Part shown: piece after piece, positions 33,176-41,895 of the stretch
Numbering within the stretch: position 1 is the stretch's first letter
Layout: each line of letters begins with the position of its first letter
DNA from: JBHYDC01 sp051861205
GTDB lineage: Bacteria > Pseudomonadota > Alphaproteobacteria > Rhizobiales > Pleomorphomonadaceae
Assembly: GCA_051861205.1 (NCBI GenBank)
Contig: JBHYDC010000008.1
Location: 62,001 to 126,000 of the forward strand
DNA length: 64,000 bases
Reading direction: 5' to 3'
Made by a program: the position numbers and the translations under genes
Notes under the pieces: model-generated
What the model was told of the DNA's origin: nothing
The model's database searches: none
Seen by the model: only the letters and a program-made list of their open reading frames with translations

Positions 33176-33426
33176 GGCAATCCCTTTCATATTTTATTCA
33201 GCATATATTCTATGTCCGAAGCCTCCACGGCAAAAATGAGACGGGCAGCGCTCGGATGATGGAGCGGCGCCGTATTTTGATCTGGCAAACGGACACAAAC
33301 GGCCGGCGCGGTTGCTTATGAAGGCTGGCAGCGGGTGAGGGGCACCGCATAAGGATGCGACGTCATGCCCAAACAATCGAAACCGGCGCTGAAAGGCGGA
33401 TAGCTTCAGCGTGGGCGCAGCCGCGT

Positions 33427-33801
33427 TTAACCCGGACGCAGCCCGGCAGCGGTTTCGGCGGCGATCAGGACTTCCAAGGCGCGCCAGGGTTTGGGCATGA
33501 ACTGAGCGTCGCGCGGCAGACCCGGCGTGAGTTTGCGGGTGCCGGTGAGCACGAGCCGGATGCGGGGCCAGAGCGCGCGCATCAATTCGGCCATTTGCGG
33601 CGCGCTTTCGCTGGCATCAATGTCGGCGAAAATCATGGCGACCGTGTCGGCGTGATCTTCGAGGAACCGCAGCGCCTCGCGCCAACTGCTGCATTCAACG
33701 ACGTCGAGCTCAGTTTCCTCAAAGAGCGCGGCCGTCAGGTCGCGGGCATCCTTCTCGTGCTCGATCACGACGATCCGCATCGGCATTACCGCGCGCGCCA
33801 T
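33427..33801 (-). CDS. Stand-alone response-regulator receiver domain
   Basis: The product has 124 residues and consists of a CheY-like domain alone. RIVVIEHEKDAR carries the acidic pocket residues, MIFADIDASESAPQMAEL holds the phospho-acceptor Asp near residue 60, LVLTGTRK has the conserved Thr, and FMPKPWR the conserved Lys near residue 107. There is no output domain, as in CheY, DivK or Spo0F-like relay proteins. No histidine kinase is nearby. The ATG at 33801 follows GGGGAGGG. Confidence 0.88.
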   Translation of the reverse strand: MARAVMPMRIVVIEHEKDARDLTAALFEETELDVVECSSWREALRFLEDHADTVAMIFADIDASESAPQMAELMRALWPRIRLVLTGTRKLTPGLPRDAQFMPKPWRALEVLIAAETAAGLRPG

Positions 33802-33928
33802 GGCACCCTCCCCTTGAGTCTCTGAAGGGGAACACGCCGATCACGGATTCGTTCACGCTGGGCGGGACCGGTTTGTGAATAAATGCGCCAGACGGGGAAC
33901 AAATTGGCGCCCGCAGCGGAGAACGAGA

Positions 33929-34897
33929 ATGGGTCTTCTGATCGACGGCGTTTGGACCGACCAATGGTATGACACGGCGAAGACCGGCGGGCGGTTCGTG
34001 CGCACCGAAGCGGCCTTCCGGCGCTGGATCACGCCCGGCGGCGAGCCGGGCCCGGACGGCAAGGATGCCGTGAAGGCCGAGCCTGGGCGCTACCACCTCT
34101 ATGTTTCCTACGCCTGCCCATGGGCGCACCGCACCTTGATCGTGCGGGCGCTGAAGGGGCTGGAGGATCTGATCGGGCTTTCCGTGGTGCATTGGCGGAT
34201 GCTGGAGAACGGCTGGACCTTCGAGGACGGGCCGGGCGTGATCCCCGATCCGGTAATCGGAGCGCGGGCAATGCACGAGCTTTATACGCTGGCGAACCCC
34301 TCATTCACCGGGCGGGTGACGGTGCCGGTGCTTTGGGACTTGAAGGAGCGGACGATCGTGAACAACGAGTCGTCCGAGGTCATCCGGATCATGAACACCG
34401 CTTTCGACGGACTAGGTGCGCGGCCGGGCGACTATTACCCGCCCGAACTTCGCAGCGAGATCGACGACGTTAACCAGCGGGTCTACGACACCGTGAACAA
34501 CGGTGTTTACAAAGCCGGCTTTGCAACAACCCAATCCGCCTATGAGGAGGCGGTAGGTCCGCTCTTCGACAGCTTGGACTGGCTGGAGGAGCGGCTGTCG
34601 CGCCAGCGCTATCTTGTCGGCGACCGGCTGACGGAGGCTGACATTCGGCTGCTGACCACACTGCTGCGCTTCGACATTGTTTATGTCGGTCATTTCAAGT
34701 GCAACCGGCGGCGGATCGTGGATTATCCGAACCTTTGGGCCTACACGCGCGAACTCTACCAGCGGCCAGAAATCGGACCGACCATGCATTTCGACCATGC
34801 CAAGCGGCATTACTATGAAAGCCACCGGACCTTGAACCCGCATGGCATCGTGCCGGTTGGTCCCGACATAGAATGGAATGAGCCTCATGGCCGCTGA
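33929..34897 (+). CDS. Glutathionyl-hydroquinone reductase (Xi-class glutathione transferase)
   Basis: The 322-residue protein reduces glutathionyl-hydroquinones in the cytosol using glutathione. The active-site motif is YVSYACPWAHRTL at about residues 57-69, with catalytic Cys in place of the Ser/Tyr of common GSTs. VPVLWDLKERTIVNNESSEV near 134-153 is the glutathione-binding ESS motif region, and the C-terminal helical domain contains YLVGDRLTEADIRLLTTLLR. The long N-terminal arm (LLIDGVWTDQWYDTAKTGGR) is typical of YqjG/ECM4. The ATG at 33929 follows GGAGAACGAGA. Confidence 0.93.
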   Translation: MGLLIDGVWTDQWYDTAKTGGRFVRTEAAFRRWITPGGEPGPDGKDAVKAEPGRYHLYVSYACPWAHRTLIVRALKGLEDLIGLSVVHWRMLENGWTFEDGPGVIPDPVIGARAMHELYTLANPSFTGRVTVPVLWDLKERTIVNNESSEVIRIMNTAFDGLGARPGDYYPPELRSEIDDVNQRVYDTVNNGVYKAGFATTQSAYEEAVGPLFDSLDWLEERLSRQRYLVGDRLTEADIRLLTTLLRFDIVYVGHFKCNRRRIVDYPNLWAYTRELYQRPEIGPTMHFDHAKRHYYESHRTLNPHGIVPVGPDIEWNEPHGR

Positions 34898-35064
34898 ACC
34901 ACGCTAAAGCGCGGTTTAGCTGACGCTTAGCCCTGCGATCGATAGGTTTGACCTCGGAACTCTCCGCCCCCAGGACGGGTTAGTCCGGGACGATGCGACG
35001 CCGCGCCCGGCTTCTCGGGAGGCGCGACGCACCGGCCCCGATCAACCCGAATGGAGGAATAGTC

Positions 35065-36360
35065 ATGGCCCAGGAATGGCGTGACGACGGACATCGCAAC
35101 GATCAACGCGGGCAGCGCCGCGAAGGCGGCGGGCGGGAGTTCGGCCCCGAAGAAGGACGCGGATATGGCGCAGACCGCGAGCGCGGCCAAATGGGCGGCG
35201 GCTACGGCGGCGGCTCTCAAGGCTCCGGCGGCTATGGCCGGCAGGGCTCGCAGGAAGAGCGCTTCTATGGGAGCGGCAGCGACTTCTCGGACGATTTCGG
35301 CACCGGCGGCGGCCGCTATGGCCGTGAAGGAGAGTATGGCGGCCAGTCTGGACGGGAAGGCCAATATGGCGGCCGTCAGGGCAGCCAGCAGGGATTTATG
35401 GACCGCGGATACTCCGGCGGATCGGGCTATGGCGGCGGCGAACGCGGCTATGGGTCGGGCGGATACGGCTCGATGTCTGGCGGCGGCTATGGTGGCCAGG
35501 GCGACTATCGCAGCCGGCAGGGCGGCTTCTCCGAAGACCAGGGCGGACGCTCGACCGGCGGCTTAGGCCGCGAGGAAACGCCGAACTGGCGGCAGGTGAA
35601 CCAAGGTTCGGGCCAATCGGGCTTCGGCGGAAGCGGCCAGGGCGGATATGGCGGTAGCCAGGGTGGTTATGGCCAGGGTGGTTACGGTCAAGGCGGCTTT
35701 GGTGGCGGATACGGCCAGCAAGGCGGCGGGTATGGCCAGGGCGGAAGTTACGGTCAGGGTGGCTACGGTCAGGGCGGCTTCGGGGGCGGCTATGGCCAGC
35801 AAGGCGGAAGCTATGGTCAACAGGGTGGCGGCTTCGGCGGGCGCTATGGCCAGCAAAGCGGCGGCTTTGGGCAGGAATCGCAGGGCGGCTCCATGTTCGG
35901 CGAAACGCAAGGGCACCGCGGGCGTGGACCGCGCGGTTGGCAGCGCTCGGAAGACCGGATCCGCGAAGACGTGCACGACCGCCTCGCTGACGACCCCTTC
36001 ATCGATGCCTCGGAAATCGAGATCGAGGTGCGGGGAAGCGATGTGATCCTGAGCGGCACCGTGCAGGACCGCCAGTCCCGCCGCCGGGCCGAGGATCTGC
36101 TCGAAATGGTTTCCGGCGTGAAGCATGTTCAGAATAATCTGAGGGTGCGGGAAGCCGGTTCCAGCCAGAGCCAGCAAGGCCAGACCGGTCAGAGCGGCCA
36201 AAGCGGCTCGCAGTCGGGCTCTATGCAGGGCTCGGCAGGCCAGTCGGCAGGCGGCCAGAGCGCGAGTGGACAGGGCTCAAGCGGACAATCCGGCCAGTCT
36301 GGGCAGTCGGGCAGCACATCGCGGGCCGGCAAGTCCAGCTCCGAAGGCAGCAGCCACTGA
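35065..36360 (+). CDS. BON-domain protein with long Gly/Gln/Tyr-rich low-complexity regions
   Basis: The product has 431 residues. Residues about 1-290 are low complexity, built of Gly, Tyr, Gln, Ser and Arg, with near-tandem GGYGQGGYGQGGFGGGYGQQ units. A BON domain follows at about 295-365 (EDRIREDVHDRLADDPFID; VILSGTVQDRQSRRRAEDLL; VKHVQNNLRVRE). The last 65 residues are Ser/Gly/Gln (QSGQSGSQSG). There is no signal peptide, so unlike OsmY it should stay in the cytosol. BON domains bind phospholipid or protein partners; the flanks resemble phase-separating sequences. The ATG follows GGAGGAATAGTC. Similar BON proteins occur in rhizobia and stress loci; the role is unknown. Confidence 0.85.
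   Translation: MAQEWRDDGHRNDQRGQRREGGGREFGPEEGRGYGADRERGQMGGGYGGGSQGSGGYGRQGSQEERFYGSGSDFSDDFGTGGGRYGREGEYGGQSGREGQYGGRQGSQQGFMDRGYSGGSGYGGGERGYGSGGYGSMSGGGYGGQGDYRSRQGGFSEDQGGRSTGGLGREETPNWRQVNQGSGQSGFGGSGQGGYGGSQGGYGQGGYGQGGFGGGYGQQGGGYGQGGSYGQGGYGQGGFGGGYGQQGGSYGQQGGGFGGRYGQQSGGFGQESQGGSMFGETQGHRGRGPRGWQRSEDRIREDVHDRLADDPFIDASEIEIEVRGSDVILSGTVQDRQSRRRAEDLLEMVSGVKHVQNNLRVREAGSSQSQQGQTGQSGQSGSQSGSMQGSAGQSAGGQSASGQGSSGQSGQSGQSGSTSRAGKSSSEGSSH
35636..35880 (+). repeat. In-frame short tandem repeats inside the BON-protein gene
   Basis: Units such as GGTTATGGCCAGGGTGG and GGCTACGGTCAGGGCGGCTT recur within this stretch, in coding frame, giving GYGQGGYGQGGFGGGYGQQG twice in a row. Length change by slippage or recombination is possible without frame loss when units are multiples of three. 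Confidence 0.8.
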
Positions 36361-36442
36361 CCACGCGATGGGCTTTGGACGAATAAGCAGGGGGCCGGTT
36401 CGCCGGCCTCCCGTGTTTGCGAACCGGCCGGGAGAAATTCTA

Positions 36443-37024
36443 ATGGATACGCCGCTGCAGATCGCCTTCAAGGACATGCAATCATCTGAGTTTCTGGAGG
36501 GTTTGATCAGGGAGCGAGTGGCGCGGCTGGAGCATTTTCATGGGCATATCGTGAGTTGCCGGGTGGTGGTGGAAACGCCGCATCGCTCGGCAAAAGGGGT
36601 CAAACCGGCGCTCGGCATCGCGGTGGAGGTATCGGTGCCCGGCGCCAACACGCTGGTGGCGAAAGAGGTGGATCAGCGCAGGGATTCCAAAATGGATCTC
36701 GCGGGCTTTGTGAACCGCGCCTTCGAGCACATCGAACGGCAGCTTGCAGACCGGCAGAAAATCCAGCGCGGGGCGGTGAAGGCGCATGAGGCGAATGGAG
36801 AAACCGGGCGCGTGATCCGCCTTTTTCCAGAACAAAATTACGGTTTCATCGAAGTGGCGGGCGCGCCGTACCTTTACTTCACCCGCAATGCCGTGCTGGG
36901 CACGAGCTTTGACGACCTGACGGTGGGCGCGATGGTGCGGGTGACCCTGGCGACGATAGAAGGCCCGATGGGCCCCCAGGCAAGCTCTGTCCGGCCGGTG
37001 GGTGATATGAGCGATGTGGTCTGA
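36443..37024 (+). CDS. HPF/RaiA-like ribosome-binding domain fused to a cold-shock domain
   Basis: The product has 193 residues. Residues 1-105 look like the short ribosome hibernation factor fold: MDTPLQIAFKDMQSSEFLEG with I-ERVARLEHFHGHIVSCRVVV, and a C-terminal helix in FVNRAFEHIERQLADRQKIQ. Residues about 118-190 are a cold-shock-like OB fold: TGRVIRLFPEQNYGFIEVAG (RNP1-like) and PYLYFTRNAVLGTSFDDLTV. Such fusions exist in alphaproteobacteria and suggest binding to 30S subunits under stress. Start ATG after GGGAGAAAT. It follows the BON gene by 82 bases, and co-expression in stress is plausible. Confidence 0.82.
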   Translation: MDTPLQIAFKDMQSSEFLEGLIRERVARLEHFHGHIVSCRVVVETPHRSAKGVKPALGIAVEVSVPGANTLVAKEVDQRRDSKMDLAGFVNRAFEHIERQLADRQKIQRGAVKAHEANGETGRVIRLFPEQNYGFIEVAGAPYLYFTRNAVLGTSFDDLTVGAMVRVTLATIEGPMGPQASSVRPVGDMSDVV

Positions 37025-37097
37025 GACGGAGTCGTGCAGAAGGGGCCACTGCTGAAGCGCCGTTTCGCCTTGGCTAAACCGATGCCATAAATCGGAT

Positions 37098-39779
37098 ATG
37101 AAAGCCGTATCCACCGCGAGGGAACCGAACAGCCAAAGTGCGCCGTGGCATGCCATGACCGCGCGAGAAGCGGCGGAGGCGCTTGGCTCCGATAAGGCGG
37201 GATTGAGTGCAAAGGCGGCAGCGGACCGGCTGGCGGCGGTGGGGCCGAACGAGATACCGGCCGAGCCTGACCGCCCGCTTTGGCGGCTGGCATTGGATCA
37301 GCTTAAAAGCCCGCTCATTTTCCTGCTTTTGGCGGCGGCGGCCATTTCGGTTGCGATCGGGGAACGCGACGATTTTCTGTTCATTCTGGCGGTTCTGGCG
37401 ATCAACACCGCCATCGGCGCGGCGCAAGAGTGGCGGGCGCAGGCCAACACTGCTGCCCTGCGATCTCACATCACCATGAGCGCACGGGTGCGACGGGACG
37501 GCACGGTGCGGCGGGTGGAGGGTGCCGCGCTGGTGCCCGGCGACGTTGTGCTGCTCGAAGCGGGCGACCGCGTGCCGGCGGATCTGCGACTGCTGTTCGC
37601 GGTGGAGACGAGCGTGGACGAATCCGCGCTCACGGGCGAATCCACCGCCGTCGACAAGGCGGCGGGCGCCGCGCTTCAGCCGGAGACGCCGCTCGCCGAC
37701 CGGATGACCATGCTTTACGCCGGAACCACGCTTCAGCGCGGGGCGGCTGAAGGCGTCGTGGTGGCAACCGGGGCGGGAACGGAGATCGGCCGGATTGCCG
37801 GGGCGCTCGCCGCGCCCTCACTGCCACCCCCTTTGACGCGCCGTCTTGCCCGGTTTTCGTGGATCCTGGGGCTTGTCGCGATCGTGCTTGTCGCCGGAGC
37901 GATGGGGCTGGAGGTGGCGCGCGGGACGGCCCTGCGCGAAACGCTGCTGATCGCGATCGCGCTGGCGGTTTCGGTGATCCCCGAGGGCCTGCCGGTGGCG
38001 GTGACGGTGGCGCTTTCGATCGCGACGCGGCGCATGGCCCAGCGAAATGTGATCATACGCCACCTGCCGGCCGTGGAGGGGCTGGGCGCCTGCACCGTGA
38101 TCGCGACCGACAAGACCGGCACGCTGACCGTGAACAGCCTGACCGCCCGCCGGCTGTGGCTGCCAGGTCACGGCATTGTGGAGGTGAGCGGCGAAGGGCT
38201 GATGGTGGACGGCGGGTTTCATGTGGAGGGGCGCCCGGTGAGTGACGAAGCGGGCGTGTCGGTTCGCCTGCTCGGCCATTCCGGGGCGCTCTGCAACGAG
38301 GCGACGCTGGTGCTAGAACTGGGCACGGTGGGTGCGACGGGGGACACGGTGGACCTTGCCTTGCTGGTGCTTGCAGCCAAGGCGGCGCTCGACGTGACGG
38401 ACTTGCGCGAGCGAGCGCCGCGCATAGGCGGCATTCCTTTTGCGGCGGAGCGGCGGTTTTCCGCCAGTTTGCACCGGCATGAGGATGGTCACCGGTTGCA
38501 TGTGAAGGGCGCGGCGGAGGTGCTGCTGCCGTTTTGCACGAGCATCGACCGGCAAGCCGTATTGGACGTGGCCGAGGCGATGGCGAGCAAAGGTTACCGC
38601 GTGCTGGCGGTGGCTTCGCGGGAGATAAGCGGCGACGTGCGGGCCGTGGCCGCCGATGGCGATCTCGGCCGGCATCTGGACGGACTGACGCTGCTGGGGC
38701 TGGTGGGCTTCATCGATCCGCTGCGGCCCGAAGCAAAGGACGCGGTTGCGGCGTGCCGGCGCGCAGGCGTGAGCGTGAAGATGATCACGGGCGACCACGC
38801 CGCGACGGCACTTTCGATCGCGCGCGAGCTTGGCATCGCCCAAACGCGGGCGGATGTGGTGACGGGCGCCGAGCTTGCGACGGCGAGCCCGGAGCGGATC
38901 GCGGCGGCTTCGGTGTTCGCACGGGTCGAGCCCGCGCAGAAAGTGGCGGTGGTGGACGCGCTGCAACGGGCGGGACATGTGGTGGCCATGACCGGCGACG
39001 GCGTGAACGACGCCCCCGCGCTGAAGCGAGCCGACCTTGGCGTCGCCATGGGCCTATCTGGAACAGACGTGGCGCGTGACGCGGCGGATCTGGTGCTGGC
39101 GGACGACAATTTCGCGTCGGTGGTGGCGGGCATCGAGGAAGGCCGCGCGGCCTATGCCAATATCCGCAAGGTGATCTATCTCTTGGTGTCGACGGGGGCG
39201 GCGGAAATCGTGCTGTTCTTCGCCGCGATTCTGACAGGCCTGCCGGCGCCGCTGACGGCCGTTCAGCTTCTCTGGCTGAACCTTGTGACCAACGGCGGGC
39301 AGGATGCGGCGCTGGCGTTCGAGCGGCGCGAGCCGGACCTGATGAACCGTCCGCCACGACCGCCGAATGAGCCGATCTTCGACCGGCTGATGGTGCTGGA
39401 GACCGCCCTCTCCGGTCTCGTTATCGGGCTGACGGCTTGGGTCGTCTATGGGGCGGCGCTGGCGTGGGGCGCCGATACCTTTGAGGCGCGGACGGTGGTG
39501 CTGTTCCTGCTGGTGGCTTTCGAGAACGCGCATGTGTTCAATTGCCGGTCGGAAACGCGGTCGGCGTTCAAGATACCGCTTCGCCACAATTGGCCGCTGA
39601 TGGTGGCGGTGGTGGCCGCGCAGGGCGTTCACATCGCAGCCGCTTACGTGCCGGGGCTGCGGGACGTGCTGGAGATCGAGCCGATCCGGTGGGATGTTTG
39701 GCTGGCGCTCGTGTTCATCGCAGCGTCGGTAATCCCCGTCATGGAAGGGTTCAAGGCGCTGCGGCGTCGCTGGAGATAA
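37098..39779 (+). CDS. P-type cation-transporting ATPase (Ca2+-type, P2)
   Basis: The 893-residue inner-membrane ion pump has an N-terminal cation-ATPase domain (MTAREAAEALGSDKAGLSAK), helices 1-2 at about 73-110, and the actuator TGES near residue 180. VIPEGLPVAVTVALSIATRR in helix 4 carries the PEGLP ion-site motif. DKTGTLTVNS near 337 holds the phosphorylated Asp, and the hinge is MTGDGVNDAPALKRADLGVA near 632-651. Six C-terminal helices follow. PEGLP and the general layout match the bacterial Ca2+-ATPase branch; Mn2+ or K+/Na+ are alternatives. It is followed after 36 bases by the transglycosylase gene. Confidence 0.92.
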   Translation: MKAVSTAREPNSQSAPWHAMTAREAAEALGSDKAGLSAKAAADRLAAVGPNEIPAEPDRPLWRLALDQLKSPLIFLLLAAAAISVAIGERDDFLFILAVLAINTAIGAAQEWRAQANTAALRSHITMSARVRRDGTVRRVEGAALVPGDVVLLEAGDRVPADLRLLFAVETSVDESALTGESTAVDKAAGAALQPETPLADRMTMLYAGTTLQRGAAEGVVVATGAGTEIGRIAGALAAPSLPPPLTRRLARFSWILGLVAIVLVAGAMGLEVARGTALRETLLIAIALAVSVIPEGLPVAVTVALSIATRRMAQRNVIIRHLPAVEGLGACTVIATDKTGTLTVNSLTARRLWLPGHGIVEVSGEGLMVDGGFHVEGRPVSDEAGVSVRLLGHSGALCNEATLVLELGTVGATGDTVDLALLVLAAKAALDVTDLRERAPRIGGIPFAAERRFSASLHRHEDGHRLHVKGAAEVLLPFCTSIDRQAVLDVAEAMASKGYRVLAVASREISGDVRAVAADGDLGRHLDGLTLLGLVGFIDPLRPEAKDAVAACRRAGVSVKMITGDHAATALSIARELGIAQTRADVVTGAELATASPERIAAASVFARVEPAQKVAVVDALQRAGHVVAMTGDGVNDAPALKRADLGVAMGLSGTDVARDAADLVLADDNFASVVAGIEEGRAAYANIRKVIYLLVSTGAAEIVLFFAAILTGLPAPLTAVQLLWLNLVTNGGQDAALAFERREPDLMNRPPRPPNEPIFDRLMVLETALSGLVIGLTAWVVYGAALAWGADTFEARTVVLFLLVAFENAHVFNCRSETRSAFKIPLRHNWPLMVAVVAAQGVHIAAAYVPGLRDVLEIEPIRWDVWLALVFIAASVIPVMEGFKALRRRWR

Positions 39780-39815
39780 CGGCGGATATGGCGGCCGGCG
39801 GGCGATCGTGCTTCG

Positions 39816-41054
39816 ATGGTTGGCATGAATCGCTTGATCCTCGCCTTGCTGGCCGTCCTTTTCGCCCTGCCCGCCCTTGCCGCCGACCGGGCGGCGGTGG
39901 AGCGGGAATTCCAAGGCTGGCTTGTGGAAACGGTATGGCCGGCGGCGGCGAAGGCGGGCGTGTCACGCACAACATTCGACGGCGCGACCAAGGGCCTGAC
40001 GCTGAATTGGAAGTTGCCCGATCTGGTGCCGCCGGGAAGCCCGCCGAAGACTACGAATGGCGCGTTTCAGGCAGAATTCACCGGCCCGGCCGCTTATCTC
40101 GCGGAGAACAAGCTTGCGAAACTGGCGTCCGTGGGTGCCAAGCGGGCTGAGGCGAATGCCAAGACGCTGGCGGCCGTGGAGCGGGCAACGGGGGTGCCGG
40201 CGGGCATCATCGTGGCGATCTGGGGGAAGGAGTCTGCCTATGGAGCCGCCGAAATTCCGCATGCCGCCGTGCGCACGCTGGCGACGCAGGCGTTCATAGG
40301 CGGCCGCAAGGAGATCTTTCTGCCTGAACTGATCGCCGCTCTGGTGATGATCGAGAATGACCATGTGACGCCCAACCAGATGAAGAGTTCCTGGGCGGGC
40401 GCCATGGGCCAACCGCAATTCATGCCGACGAAATACCTAGAACATGCGGTGGATTTCGACCGTGACGGGCGGCGCGACATCTGGAAAAGCGTGCCGGATA
40501 CGCTGGCCTCGATCGGTTATTTCCTAAGGGATCACGGCTGGCAGGCGGGTGTGCCCTGGGGGCTGGAGGTGATGGTGCCGGCCAGCGTGTCCTGCACCTT
40601 CGAGGGGCCGGATTCCGGCCATCCCGTGGAAGACTGGGCAGCGGCGGGCGTGACGGACATGGACGGGCGGCCGGTATCGCGCGCGTCGGTCGGTCCGACC
40701 GGGCACTTGCTGATGCCGGCGGGGCGGCTTGGGCCGGCGTTTTTGGTGTCGAAGAACTTTTATGTGCTGAAGGATTACAACGAGTCCGATCTCTATGCGC
40801 TGCTTGTGGCGCATGTCTCGGACCGGCTGACACGGCCGGAGCGCATCCAAGGATCGTGGGCGAAAATTGCCGGGCATACGCGCGGCGACGTGCGGCGCAT
40901 GCAGATCGCGCTGGAGCGGATGGGGCATGACGTAGGCGGAACGGACGGGCTGGTGGGCTGGCGCACGCGCGTGGCGATCGGCCGCTGGCAAGAGGCGAGC
41001 GGGCTGGCGGCGACGTGTTTTCCCGATCAGGCGGCGTTTGCGGGCTTGAAGTAG
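39816..41054 (+). CDS. Lytic murein transglycosylase, MltB family with peptidoglycan-binding domain
   Basis: This 412-residue exported enzyme cleaves the MurNAc-GlcNAc bond of peptidoglycan to 1,6-anhydro products. The signal peptide is MNRLILALLAVLFALPALAA (ATG 39825 is an equally good start). The SLT2 domain contains IVAIWGKESAYGAAEIPHAA with the catalytic Glu near residue 138, SSWAGAMGQPQFMPTKYLEH near 192-211, and VDFDRDGRRDIWKSVPDTLA. A PG_binding_1 domain occupies the last 60 residues (GDVRRMQIALERMGHDVGG). No lipobox, so it is probably soluble in the periplasm. Its products could feed the recycling genes at 18.9-23.9 kb. Confidence 0.92.
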   Translation: MVGMNRLILALLAVLFALPALAADRAAVEREFQGWLVETVWPAAAKAGVSRTTFDGATKGLTLNWKLPDLVPPGSPPKTTNGAFQAEFTGPAAYLAENKLAKLASVGAKRAEANAKTLAAVERATGVPAGIIVAIWGKESAYGAAEIPHAAVRTLATQAFIGGRKEIFLPELIAALVMIENDHVTPNQMKSSWAGAMGQPQFMPTKYLEHAVDFDRDGRRDIWKSVPDTLASIGYFLRDHGWQAGVPWGLEVMVPASVSCTFEGPDSGHPVEDWAAAGVTDMDGRPVSRASVGPTGHLLMPAGRLGPAFLVSKNFYVLKDYNESDLYALLVAHVSDRLTRPERIQGSWAKIAGHTRGDVRRMQIALERMGHDVGGTDGLVGWRTRVAIGRWQEASGLAATCFPDQAAFAGLK

Positions 41055-41155
41055 CGCGGTGCGGACGGCACGTAAAAACCGTTTCGAGGGCTTGTCAGAT
41101 CTGAAAACGCCATCCACACTGAGCCAACTTCAACGAACTGAAAGGAGGTGATCCG

Positions 41156-41233
41156 GTGTCTCATTGTCATACGTCGCGGGGTTCCGTGAGTGCCAGCTGG
41201 ATCGTTGCTCTTCTCGGGGTGACCGCCGTCTGA
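41156..41233 (+). CDS. 25-residue peptide ORF with an extended ribosome-binding site
   Basis: GTG at 41156 is preceded by AAAGGAGGTGATCC (41141-41154), the complement of the full 3' tail of 16S rRNA and far longer than a normal Shine-Dalgarno. The frame reads MSHCHTSRGSVSASWIVALL followed by GVTAV and a TGA that sits in a small GCCGTC/GACGGC hairpin. The peptide has Cys, His, Ser and one Trp. I believe closely similar sequences recur in rhizobial genomes, but cannot confirm. It may be a leader peptide or part of a small RNA. A hairpin follows at 41323, before the YaiI gene. Confidence 0.5.
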   Translation: MSHCHTSRGSVSASWIVALLGVTAV

Positions 41234-41322
41234 CGACGGCCTCCAGCGGGCCGGCGCGAGAGTTATCCGACGAAGTCGAAAGACTTCTTCGAATGCGCTT
41301 AAGGTCCCTTGGACAGGCAATG

Positions 41323-41356
41323 GAAGGGCTGCCCTCCTTGTGAGCGGCGGCCCTTC
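41323..41356 (+). terminator. Strong hairpin between the small ORF and the YaiI-family gene
   Basis: GAAGGGCTGCC (41323-41333) pairs with GGCGGCCCTTC (41346-41356) over 11 positions with one G-U pair. GTGCGTTTT follows. It could end the short transcript carrying the 25-residue ORF, or act as an attenuator for the gene starting 32 bases on. Confidence 0.55.
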
Positions 41357-41387
41357 GTGCGTTTTGGGCGTGGTTTTGGAGTTTCAA

Positions 41388-41840
41388 ATGCCGATCGGGA
41401 CGATCTACGTGGACGCGGACGCCTGCCCGGTGAAGGCCGAGGTCTACACGGTGGCCGAGCGGCACCGCTGGCCGGTGATCGTGGTGGCGAACAGCCCCAT
41501 GGCCGTGCCACGCGACGCGGACGTGCGCCTGGAAGTGGTGCCGAGCGGACCCGATGTGGCCGATGACTGGATCGCCGAGCGGGCAAAACCGGGCGACGTG
41601 GTGGTGACGGCGGACGTGCCGCTGGCGAGCCGCTGCGTGAAGGCGGGGGCGGCCGTGATCGGCCCCACCGGCAAGCCGTTCAACGATGCCTCGATCGGTA
41701 TGGCGCTGGCGGTGCGGGACCTGATGACGGACCTGCGCTCGGCCGGCGCGATCACCGGCGGCCCGAGGCCCTTCAGCCGGGAAGACCGCTCGCGCTTTCT
41801 GCAAGCGCTGCATCAGGCCGTGGTTCGGGCGATGCGATGA
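41388..41840 (+). CDS. YaiI/YqxD family (DUF188) protein
   Basis: The product has 150 residues, the usual family length when started at ATG 41388. Signature parts: IYVDADACPVKAEVYTVAER at about residues 5-24, the VPSGPDVADDWIAERAKPGD segment at about 56-75, VVTADVPLASRCVKAGAAVI near 77-96, and SREDRSRFLQALHQAV at the end. The fold is PIN/NYN-like with a conserved acidic site, and nuclease activity has been suggested for the family. The biological role is unknown. The leader contains the hairpin at 41323-41356. Confidence 0.88.
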   Translation: MPIGTIYVDADACPVKAEVYTVAERHRWPVIVVANSPMAVPRDADVRLEVVPSGPDVADDWIAERAKPGDVVVTADVPLASRCVKAGAAVIGPTGKPFNDASIGMALAVRDLMTDLRSAGAITGGPRPFSREDRSRFLQALHQAVVRAMR

Positions 41841-41895
41841 GCGGATCCCGGGCTCGCGGGGGTATCACGAGCCCGGACATTGGAGGTTCAAGCTC

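Noticed and set aside
35636..35880. CRISPR-like array
   Set aside because: The repeats are short, in coding frame, without unique spacers, and encode the Gly/Gln/Tyr-rich part of the BON protein.
41141..41154. Fragment of a 16S rRNA gene
   Set aside because: Only the 14 bases complementary to the tail are present, in antisense orientation as for a ribosome-binding site. No other rRNA sequence surrounds it.
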